A DNA stretch of 64,000 nt. Source: Algoriphagus aquimarinus. Its GTDB lineage: Bacteria; Bacteroidota; Bacteroidia; Cytophagales; Cyclobacteriaceae. Position 1 is the first letter of the stretch. Each line of letters begins with the position of its first letter. A program made the position numbers and the translations under genes. The notes beneath the pieces are model-generated. The model was not told the origin of the DNA and made no database searches. It saw only the letters and a program-made list of their open reading frames with translations. Location of the stretch: contig NZ_FOKK01000020.1 in the NCBI RefSeq assembly GCF_900112005.1, positions 1 through 64,000 on the forward strand. Reading direction: 5' to 3'. Below, piece after piece: positions 1 through 6,574 of the stretch.

Positions 1-26
1 TTACTATTTTTTTTGTCTTACATCAC

Positions 27-36
27 TTCAAAGAAC
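27..36 (-). promoter_or_regulatory. boxA-like antitermination element of an rRNA leader
   Basis: On the minus strand this reads GTTCTTTGAA, close to the boxA element (TGCTCTTTA-type) of bacterial rRNA leaders. It lies downstream of three tandem promoters reading the same way and near the left edge, where a 16S gene would be expected to begin off-window. The rRNA gene itself is not seen, so this is inference. Confidence 0.5.
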
Positions 37-115
37 TTAGTGCCACGCATTTGTGACTCTTGTCAGAGCTTCAAATCTTTCGATTTTCGTTCCGTTTTTT
101 CCCCTTCCTTGCTGA

Positions 116-154
116 AGGGAGTGCAAAGGTAAGAGGATAATTTTAACTTCCAAT
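116..154 (-). promoter_or_regulatory. Leftward promoter, proximal of three tandem copies
   Basis: Minus strand: -33 box ATTG at 154-151, a 19-nt spacer, then TACCTTTG at 131-124, matching the Bacteroidetes consensus TTTG-N19-TAnnTTTG. The start region GCACTCCC follows and is shared with the two promoters upstream. A small hairpin (CCCTTC/GAAGGG) follows the start. Confidence 0.65.
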
Positions 155-228
155 ACTCTCTGCAAAATTTAATTTCTAAAGTTTCTCAGAGACTAAACCC
201 GATCCGCTTTATCCCCCTTCCGTCCTGA

Positions 229-267
229 AGGGAGCGCAAAGGTAAGAGATCATTTTTGACTTCCAAA
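229..267 (-). promoter_or_regulatory. Leftward promoter, middle of three tandem copies
   Basis: Minus strand: a perfect TTTG at 267-264, a 19-nt spacer, then TACCTTTG at 244-237, followed by GCGCTCCC and the same CCCTTC-type hairpin. It repeats the proximal promoter at a period of 113 bp, including the AT-rich upstream TGCAAAATTTAATT-type tract (opposite-strand reading). Confidence 0.65.
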
Positions 268-343
268 CCCTTTGCAAAATTTAATTTTTCAATACTTTCT
301 GAGCCTTCCGACTCTTCCCTTTTCCTCAGCCGTTCGCGTTGTT

Positions 344-382
344 TGGGAGTGCAAATATCTACCTTTTTATTTTAGAGACAAT
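344..382 (-). promoter_or_regulatory. Leftward promoter, distal of three tandem copies
   Basis: Minus strand: ATTG at 382-379, a 19-nt spacer, then GATATTTG at 359-352 (one mismatch to TAnnTTTG), followed by GCACTCCC as in the other two copies. Period to the middle copy is 115 bp. It is probably the weakest of the three because of the altered -7 box. Confidence 0.5.
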
Positions 383-438
383 AGCAGGTGCAAAGAAAAT
401 CGTTAAATATCAGGTGTATTTCCGCAGTCCATTAATTA

Positions 439-948
439 TCAGGACTTTTGTTTTTTATAGAGGGGTACCGTACTACATGGCTCTCCGTACATAATTGATT
501 TTGCACGGCTTTGTACCAGTGAAATTATTTTGCCGTAGGCGAATAAAGGAATAGGAAAATCACTGCACCCTTTAACCACAACTGGCCTATCTGTAAATGA
601 ATCAAGGTCTAATTCCCTTAAACAATCTTCGCAAATCATTACTTCAAGCTCCTTTAGATCGCCAATAGCGAAGCCTCGAGCGATGGAATGAAGATAAGTA
701 CCTACTAACATAAATGCCCAATTGGGAACAATTGCATCCGCAGTGCAAGTAATCGCAACCCATCTATTGTCATATTGAGCCCAATCAACCTCTTTTAGTG
801 CTGCCCTGAAATCCTTTTCACGCAAAATCAACTCTTGAAAGAGAAAAGGCTTCAGGTCAAACATCACGCGTTCTTCCTTAGGATATATCTCTTCCAGGTT
901 AATTGTAATAATCGGGCTACTTGCAACTCTATTTATTATTTCACTCAT
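439..948 (-). CDS. DUF2480 family protein
   Basis: A 169-residue cytoplasmic protein with no signal peptide. The sequence fits the DUF2480 family, which is common in Bacteroidota and has no established function. It has two nearby cysteines (in the ICEDCLREL stretch) and a third in KGCSDFP, which could be structural or metal ligands, but that is a guess. The start codon overlaps the tsaB stop in an ATGA arrangement (945-948), so the two genes are translated together at the end of the rpmH-rnpA-S41-tsaB cluster. Family recognition is from memory of its conserved texture. Confidence 0.75.
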   Translation of the reverse strand: MSEIINRVASSPIITINLEEIYPKEERVMFDLKPFLFQELILREKDFRAALKEVDWAQYDNRWVAITCTADAIVPNWAFMLVGTYLHSIARGFAIGDLKELEVMICEDCLRELDLDSFTDRPVVVKGCSDFPIPLFAYGKIISLVQSRAKSIMYGEPCSTVPLYKKQKS

Positions 949-1634
949 ATAAGCAATGGATTCTTTTTGGACTGAAGGGCTTTAAACTCCTTCAGATAAT
1001 TTGGGACGAAATATGCCAGGTCGGCAAACTCTCCTTTTTGAAACTTTTCAAAGGCCAAAGCACCTACATACTCCGCTGAGATTGCTACGTCTAAAAAGAT
1101 CGCATTTTCGTGATGAATTACCTTAGACACTTTCTCGACCGCATCTCCTACATAATAGACTTTACCCTTTTCGAGCAAATCGGAAAACGATTCCTCATCG
1201 ATGATCTCCGAGTCTAGCTTTCTGACAGAAACTAAATCCTCATCAAACACTTCTCGATAAACTTCCATCCGGCGTGCATCTAGCATTGCTACAATCAAAC
1301 CAAAATCTTCTACCTGTGACTTCGCTCCATAAGACAGTGCTTTCAACGTACTAATTGCAATCAACGGTATGTCTCCAGCAAATGCCAAACCTTTGGCTAC
1401 TGAAACACCAATTCTTAATCCCGTATAAGATCCAGGTCCTTCAGATACTGCAACAGCATTAACTTGTTTTATCGTAAACTGACATTCATCAAGGAGACTT
1501 TCTATCATCCCCATCAATTTCTCAGAATGAGCTCCCGGAACGTCTAATGACTTCTCTCCTATCAACACTCCGTTCTGATGAAGCGATATGGAACAAATGG
1601 TAGTAGAAGTCTCCAGTGATAAAATAACTGCCAT
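945..1634 (-). CDS. tsaB: tRNA threonylcarbamoyladenosine biosynthesis protein TsaB
   Basis: TsaB is the non-catalytic ASKHA-fold partner of TsaD and TsaE in making t6A at position 37 of ANN-decoding tRNAs. The 229-residue protein begins with the actin-like phosphate-1 strand (ILSLETSTTICSISL) and has the hallmark VSEGPGSYTGLRIG stretch near residues 63-76. Length is normal for the family. It starts 5 bp after the S41 protease stop and overlaps the DUF2480 start by 4 bp, so it is an operon member. Cytoplasmic. Confidence 0.95.
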   Translation of the reverse strand: MAVILSLETSTTICSISLHQNGVLIGEKSLDVPGAHSEKLMGMIESLLDECQFTIKQVNAVAVSEGPGSYTGLRIGVSVAKGLAFAGDIPLIAISTLKALSYGAKSQVEDFGLIVAMLDARRMEVYREVFDEDLVSVRKLDSEIIDEESFSDLLEKGKVYYVGDAVEKVSKVIHHENAIFLDVAISAEYVGALAFEKFQKGEFADLAYFVPNYLKEFKALQSKKNPLLI

Positions 1635-1639
1635 AGATC

Positions 1640-3301
1640 TTATTTTGAAGAGGCGGTTAGTATTGTTTTAATTTTTGCGGGTTCCTTCAAATACTCTTTT
1701 GCAAGCATCACATCTTCGTCACCTCGTAATCCAGTTTGAATCATTCCCTCCTGAAAGTAGTACCTAGACACGATTTCCTGAGAAAGGATTTCTTTGATCT
1801 CCTCCTTATTAGTAACCAAATCTTGCTCTTTGCTATGATTCACTCTCTTTTCAAGTAAATCTATCTGAGCTTTGATCTCATCATAGTAATCTACTTTCTC
1901 TGCATTCTTTCGCATATCCTCCACAGATTTCTCTAAGTAGGTAGTGTAATCGTATTCTTTTCCGACAAGCCATTTTACAAAACCATCATAATCTGCATCC
2001 GAGATAGCAAAGCTGGATGGATCGGCAATCTTAGCATGCTCGTAGAAGTACTTTGTAGCATAGTCAAAGACGTGATTTCTAGCCACCAAACTGTAAGAAA
2101 TTGGCGCATAGCTTTTCTGCTCCATTTTTTTGTCAGGCTCAATTCCCGCACCATCCAATACTTTTCTACCATTTTTAGTGTAGAACACCTTTCTCAAGGA
2201 GTCAGGAACAGTAACCAACTCATTGCTTTCTCTGCTTTGCAAATAATCAATTGCCTGAATACAACGTCCACTTGGGATATAGTACTTGGCCGTAGTTACT
2301 TTCATCTGAGCATTGTAAGTCAGCGGCACGGTTGTTTGAACCAAGCCTTTACCAAATGATTTCCTACCAATCAAAACTGCGCGATCATAATCTTGCAGTG
2401 TACCCGCTACGATTTCTGAGGCGGATGCACTATGCTCATTGAGCAATACAACCATAGGAATATCTTTATCCACTGGTGTCTTGGTAGTCTTATAGGTGTA
2501 ATTCACATTTTCAAGCTTACCAATGGTCTTTACAACCTCTTTCCCTTTTGGAATAAAAAGGTTAATGATCTCAACGGCTTCATTTACTAGTCCACCTGGA
2601 TTGTCTCTCACATCTAACACCAAACGATCTATTCCTTGGCTTTTCAAGTCAACCAAGGCATTTCTAACTTCAGTTGAAGCATTGGTTGTAAACTCAGCCA
2701 ACTTGATATAACCTGTTTTTTCATCAAGTTTCCCATAATAAGGAACATTCTTGATTGCTATTTTCTTTCTGACTATGTCAAATTCAAGCGTATCCATATC
2801 TCGCTTAACCTGCAAATGAACAGGTGTATTCACGGGACCCTTGAGAAGTGCGGACACATCCGCAGTTCCCAAAGTGGTAACATCTGTAGTGTCTATTTTT
2901 AGAATATAATCAGCAATCTTCAAACCTACCGTCTGAGCTGGAAAACCAGTGTAAGGCATAATGACCATACTTCCTTCTCCCCTATTTCCTATTAAAGCCC
3001 CAATTCCAGCATATTCCCCGGTAGTCATCATACGATAATCGTCTGAATCCTCCTCAGGCACATAGGTAGTATAAGGATCTAACTCTTCCAGCATTGCATT
3101 GATACCGATAGTCACCAATGCATCCGGATCAATATCATCCACATAATAGGAATCCAACTCTCTTATGAGCGTCGCGAAAATGTCAATATTCTTAGCTATT
3201 GCAAATAACTTATCATTCTTAGCTTTGAATGCAAAAAACCCTGTTAGTACAAACGCTCCCAACACGAAGATCAGGAGGGATTTTTTCAATGATTTATTCA
3301 T
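1640..3301 (-). CDS. S41 family carboxy-terminal processing peptidase
   Basis: CtpA/Prc-type serine protease, exported or membrane-anchored in the periplasm. The N-terminus (MNKSLKKSLLIFVLGAFVL) is a signal/anchor helix. A PDZ domain follows at about residues 80-170, then the S41 core with the Ser in NEHSASASEIVAG and the Lys in GRKSFGKGLVQT, the expected Ser-Lys dyad. The C-terminal 150 residues are charged and helical. I chose the ATG at 3301 (553 residues) over an upstream non-ATG extension because it gives a clean signal sequence. A repeat-borne micro-ORF ends 5 bp before this start. Third gene of the rpmH cluster. Confidence 0.93.
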   Translation of the reverse strand: MNKSLKKSLLIFVLGAFVLTGFFAFKAKNDKLFAIAKNIDIFATLIRELDSYYVDDIDPDALVTIGINAMLEELDPYTTYVPEEDSDDYRMMTTGEYAGIGALIGNRGEGSMVIMPYTGFPAQTVGLKIADYILKIDTTDVTTLGTADVSALLKGPVNTPVHLQVKRDMDTLEFDIVRKKIAIKNVPYYGKLDEKTGYIKLAEFTTNASTEVRNALVDLKSQGIDRLVLDVRDNPGGLVNEAVEIINLFIPKGKEVVKTIGKLENVNYTYKTTKTPVDKDIPMVVLLNEHSASASEIVAGTLQDYDRAVLIGRKSFGKGLVQTTVPLTYNAQMKVTTAKYYIPSGRCIQAIDYLQSRESNELVTVPDSLRKVFYTKNGRKVLDGAGIEPDKKMEQKSYAPISYSLVARNHVFDYATKYFYEHAKIADPSSFAISDADYDGFVKWLVGKEYDYTTYLEKSVEDMRKNAEKVDYYDEIKAQIDLLEKRVNHSKEQDLVTNKEEIKEILSQEIVSRYYFQEGMIQTGLRGDEDVMLAKEYLKEPAKIKTILTASSK

Positions 3302-3305
3302 ATGA

Positions 3306-3407
3306 TTATAATTTATCTTCAATGGCGATCCCAATAGCTATCGGGAGGAATCTCGCAGGGTTCACAATCATCCTAGCGTGTGACTTTTTAGTCTTGCTCG
3401 ATTTCAT
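3306..3407 (-). repeat. Dispersed ~100-bp unit, copy A, with a 33-codon micro-ORF
   Basis: Minus strand: the unit opens with ATGAAATCGAGC, holds the near-palindrome TCCCGATAGCTATTGGGA, and ends with GATAAATTATAA just before the S41 ATG. Two related units lie at 48235-48345 and about 48352-48453. The open frame encodes 33 residues beginning MKSSKTK and containing ARFLPIAIGIA; copy B encodes a similar 36-residue peptide. The first 20 bp overlap the end of rnpA. It may be a DNA-level repeat rather than a gene. Confidence 0.55.
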
Positions 3408-3789
3408 GTTGTTTTTGGTTTTCGCTTACAATGCTGGCCAGTTTTTTAAGAACCAGAGTGATTTTTGTCTGAATGTCTGAGAACTCCATCAAATCCGAAC
3501 TTACATATATTAAGCCAATGGACATAGCTGGAGCAGTGGGTGGGATCAAAGCTTTGTTAAGCCTGTAAGCCTCGCGTATTCTTCTTTTCACGAAGTTACG
3601 CCCGACGGCTTTTTTGATCTTCTTCTTCGAAACGGAGAAAAGTACCTGCGAGGTTCCACTACCCTGGTCCTTTTTAACAAAAAATTGGACTTTAAATGGG
3701 TATAAAAAAAAAGAGGAACCTTCGTTAAAAAGTTCCTTGATAAGTTTGTCGGCATGAAGCCGCTCACTTTTTGGGAGTCTGTAATTCAT
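3388..3789 (-). CDS. rnpA: Ribonuclease P protein component
   Basis: RnpA is the small basic protein that helps the RNase P RNA remove tRNA 5' leaders. The protein has the family RNR signature as GRNFVKRRIREAYR at about residues 68-81, and the usual N-terminal RLPKSERL. Of two adjacent ATGs I took the second (3789, MNYRLPK, 133 residues). It follows rpmH by about 50 bp, the classic bacterial order. The last residues (QHEIEQD) are encoded by the dispersed repeat at 3306-3407, so the tail is probably not ancestral. Confidence 0.93.
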   Translation of the reverse strand: MNYRLPKSERLHADKLIKELFNEGSSFFLYPFKVQFFVKKDQGSGTSQVLFSVSKKKIKKAVGRNFVKRRIREAYRLNKALIPPTAPAMSIGLIYVSSDLMEFSDIQTKITLVLKKLASIVSENQKQHEIEQD

Positions 3790-3841
3790 CACAAGGACTT
3801 AATTGCATGTAAACATACAATTATATTATCAGTGCTAAGAA

Positions 3842-4000
3842 TTACTTCTTCAATGTCTTTTCAGAAGAAACAGACAATTTATGTCTTCCTTTTGCTCTTC
3901 TAGCTTTCAGTACTCTTCTACCGTTAGCAGAAGACATTCTTTCTTTAAAGCCGTGCTTGTTTTTTCTTTTTCTACGAGAAGGTTGAAATGTTCTTTTCAT
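3842..4000 (-). CDS. rpmH: 50S ribosomal protein L34
   Basis: A 52-residue, very basic protein beginning MKRTFQPSRRKRKNKHGF, which is diagnostic of L34 of the large ribosomal subunit. It carries the conserved core ending GRRVLKARRAKGRHKLS, with a short C-terminal extension. It heads the leftward cluster with rnpA and is read from the promoter at 4068-4098. Confidence 0.98.
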   Translation of the reverse strand: MKRTFQPSRRKRKNKHGFKERMSSANGRRVLKARRAKGRHKLSVSSEKTLKK

Positions 4001-4059
4001 GATCGAATATCTTTATCTAATTGCTTTCTATTTCTTTGTTCCCCAGGTTCACCCCTGAA

Positions 4060-4098
4060 AAGGACTGCAAAGATAAGTACCATTTCTTAAAATTCAAA
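4060..4098 (-). promoter_or_regulatory. Promoter of rpmH-rnpA cluster
   Basis: Minus strand: TTTG at 4098-4095, exactly 19 nt, then TATCTTTG at 4075-4068, a perfect match to the Bacteroidetes primary-sigma consensus. Transcription would start near 4062, giving a leader of about 60 nt before the rpmH ATG. Confidence 0.7.
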
Positions 4099-4138
4099 CA
4101 AGGCAAAAAACATTTGTTTGAAATCATTCAACTTCACA

Positions 4139-5785
4139 ATGATTAAATACCACATAAAATCAACAAATCCAGTTTCCCAATTCATAGAAATCAAGCTATT
4201 CATCCCTGTGAGGCATCTTTCGCAGGTAAGACTACAACTTCCTGCTTGGCGAGCAGGGCGATATCAATTGGCAAATTACGTTCAAAATATTCGGAATCTC
4301 ATCGTTTTCACACCTGCAGGAAAGCAGGTTTTAGCCTCCAAACTCACTAAAGATTTGTGGGAATTCACTCCTGATCATGTGGGTGAGTACGAAGTAAGCT
4401 ACGAATATTACTGCGCGAAGATGGATGCGGGTTCTTGCTGGGTAGACGACGAACAGATTTATCTGAACTTTGTCAATTGCTGTTTTGACGTGGAAGGCAG
4501 CTCAGACGAAAAGATCCAAGTGGAAGTCTTCTATCCCAAAAACTTCCAATCCTGCACTACTTTACCAGCAGAAAACAACGAATTCTTTGCTTCTAACTTC
4601 CAGCAACTGGCGGATAGTAGCTTCCTAGCTTCGCATAGTTTGATTCATGAGTCGTTTGAAATCGATCAGGTAAAATTTCATCTATGGCTTCGTGGGGAAG
4701 TACATTTTGATTTAGCTGAATTCAAAGCGAACATCAAACGATTCACAGAGAAACAAATCGAAGCATTTGGAGAATTTCCAGTCGACGAATATCATTTCAT
4801 CTATCAACTCCTACCCTATCCTCATTATCATGGAGTGGAGCATCAACGAGGGACTGTGATTACGTTTGGGCCTGCGGAAAGCTTGGCAGATCGAGCGCAT
4901 ATGAATGAACTCATGGGCGTGAGTTGTCATGAACTCTACCATGCTTGGAATGTCTGTCAGATCAGACCAAAAGAAATAATGCCTTATGACTTTTCTAAAG
5001 AAGCATATCACGAAGCGGGATGGATAGTAGAAGGTATCACCACCTATATGGGAGATATTTTCCTGTTGAAATCAGACTATTTTTCACTTCGGGAATACTT
5101 TGAAACTTTTGAAAAAGTACTGAACAGGGAATCTGTGAACTTCGGTTGGAGAAGTCAATCCATCCTAGAATCTAGCTTTGACCTCTGGATAGATGGATAT
5201 GTAGCTGGAATTCCTGACAAAAAGGTAAGTATCTATACCCATGGTGCTTTGATCGCCTTTTGCCTAGACGCTATGCTCTTGGACGAAAACTCTTCCCTTC
5301 ATGAAGTGATGAAGATATTGTGGAAGCGTTTCGGGAAACCTAAAATCGGCTACAGCCTAGATGAGGTATGGGAAGTCGTGCTTTCGCAAACTGATCACAC
5401 TATTTATTTCAATCAATTCTATGAAGATTTTATCATAGGAAAAGAAGATATTTTCCCTGTAGTAGGGAAGCATCTCGCTTCTTTAGGCTTCGAACTTGAA
5501 ACCAAAAATAGAGAAGATAACTTATCTTCTACTTATGGTATAATCAACCTAGATGAAGGCAAAATAACTAAACTTCACCCAAACAGCGAGGCTTACAAAA
5601 AGCTTATAATAGGTGATTTGATCACCTCTAAAACACTAACAAATAGCGGAATTAACTTATCAATCGATCGATTTGGAAGAAATCTGGAAATTGAATTATC
5701 AATTTCAAAAGAGATCTTATTTCAAGACCATTTCATCATGGACAAAAAAAGCAATTCCAAAAGAGAAGCTTGGATAAATGGCTAA
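4139..5785 (+). CDS. M61 family metallopeptidase
   Basis: M61 (glycyl aminopeptidase-like) zinc peptidase of about 548 residues. The zinc-binding HEXXH is HELYH in GVSCHELYHAWNVCQIRP (near residue 264), with the third ligand Glu in WIVEGITTYMGD about 40 residues later. The N-terminal third is the M61 beta-sandwich, and the C-terminal 100 residues resemble a degenerate PDZ domain (GIINLDEGKI...LIIGDLI). No signal peptide is visible, so it is probably cytoplasmic. I took the ATG at 4139 (MIKYHIKS) because homologues usually start with this strand; an in-frame ATG lies at 4118. Single-gene unit facing away from rpmH. Confidence 0.88.
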   Translation: MIKYHIKSTNPVSQFIEIKLFIPVRHLSQVRLQLPAWRAGRYQLANYVQNIRNLIVFTPAGKQVLASKLTKDLWEFTPDHVGEYEVSYEYYCAKMDAGSCWVDDEQIYLNFVNCCFDVEGSSDEKIQVEVFYPKNFQSCTTLPAENNEFFASNFQQLADSSFLASHSLIHESFEIDQVKFHLWLRGEVHFDLAEFKANIKRFTEKQIEAFGEFPVDEYHFIYQLLPYPHYHGVEHQRGTVITFGPAESLADRAHMNELMGVSCHELYHAWNVCQIRPKEIMPYDFSKEAYHEAGWIVEGITTYMGDIFLLKSDYFSLREYFETFEKVLNRESVNFGWRSQSILESSFDLWIDGYVAGIPDKKVSIYTHGALIAFCLDAMLLDENSSLHEVMKILWKRFGKPKIGYSLDEVWEVVLSQTDHTIYFNQFYEDFIIGKEDIFPVVGKHLASLGFELETKNREDNLSSTYGIINLDEGKITKLHPNSEAYKKLIIGDLITSKTLTNSGINLSIDRFGRNLEIELSISKEILFQDHFIMDKKSNSKREAWING

Positions 5786-5814
5786 AAGAAAAGGGCTGTC
5801 TTTGCGGACAGCCC
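5785..5814 (-). terminator. Intrinsic terminator after the small exported protein gene
   Basis: Perfect 8-bp stem GGGCTGTC/GACAGCCC (5793-5800 and 5807-5814) with a 6-nt loop. On the minus strand it is followed by TTTTCTTTT, so it ends leftward transcription from the M16 operon. It may also serve the M61 gene, which ends at 5785. Confidence 0.7.
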
Positions 5815-5839
5815 AATATACTTTTACATTATTTTCTAA

Positions 5840-6568
5840 TCAATTGAAGACAGAATCATCTAAATCCTGGTTGAATTTAACAGAAGTAACCTTAGCCTTC
5901 AATGGCATTGGCATCAAACTGTTCGTGATTTCCATAGCCATTGGCATCATCAACCCATCCACTTCTTTGTAATCTTTGTAAACCATAGTACCTACAATGT
6001 CTGATTTTGTCTGAATTTTCAGACCTGTCGCCACACTGTAGTATTCTGTGGTATTAGCATCTCCTCCAGCTTCAAAAGACAGCTTATAAGCTTGCTCGCC
6101 TTCCACCTCCTCAGTTCCTTCATAGGTGACATTGATCCCCAATTCATCCAAATACAATTCGCGGAAAGCGTAAATCTGATTTTTCAATACAGAAGCCACC
6201 TGTTCGTCTGTCAAAGATTGCTCCTGCCCCATGGCAGTAACAGTTCCAGCTCCATCTTTCACAATAGTCTTGGACATTACATTACCGTTCACTTCTGTCA
6301 CATTCAGCAGCCTCTCATTTTTCTGATCGGTTACACCAGAAATGATCAATTTCATGCCCTGAATTTCGGCTTCCATGTTCATCTCCACGTTGTAAATTGC
6401 CTTCATCTTCGCTTCTCCACCAATTGCTTTGATATACTTATCAATTACTTCTTTGACAGAATTCTCAACAACACTTTTAGATGAAACTTCTTTCTCTATT
6501 ACACTTGCTTGCGTAAGACCTGGCGCTGCTAGCAAGCCAAGTGCTAATACTACTATTATTTTTTTCAT
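5840..6568 (-). CDS. Exported LolA-like protein, paralogue of the neighbouring M16 C-terminal domain
   Basis: A 242-residue protein with a clear signal peptide (MKKIIVVLALGLLAAPGLTQA). From about residue 35 on it aligns end to end with the last ~200 residues of the M16-like protein upstream: both have a (I/N)YI.AIGG start, GNVM, the (S/A)MTDEQV-like step SLTDEQV, EYYSV.(T/S)GLKI and the final PMPLKAKVTS. The fold looks like the LolA/outer-membrane-lipoprotein-sorting beta half-barrel type seen in Bacteroidota, but I cannot name a ligand. It starts 6 bp after the M16-like gene and is its operon partner. Periplasmic. Confidence 0.75.
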   Translation of the reverse strand: MKKIIVVLALGLLAAPGLTQASVIEKEVSSKSVVENSVKEVIDKYIKAIGGEAKMKAIYNVEMNMEAEIQGMKLIISGVTDQKNERLLNVTEVNGNVMSKTIVKDGAGTVTAMGQEQSLTDEQVASVLKNQIYAFRELYLDELGINVTYEGTEEVEGEQAYKLSFEAGGDANTTEYYSVATGLKIQTKSDIVGTMVYKDYKEVDGLMMPMAMEITNSLMPMPLKAKVTSVKFNQDLDDSVFN

Positions 6569-6574
6569 ATTTAA

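Noticed and set aside
1..438. A protein or tRNA gene in the left end
   Set aside because: No open frame of note and no cloverleaf were found; the stretch is explained by tandem promoters and leader.
2036..2359. Rightward open frame inside the S41 protease
   Set aside because: It is a shadow of the protease; the antisense frame has no motif or start context. The same applies to the many other overlapping frames left out.
3326..3346. CCCGATAG-type palindromes as phage attachment or recombination sites
   Set aside because: Variants at 3330, 21748, 40895 and 48268 have no integrase or tRNA nearby and look like a dispersed hairpin family.
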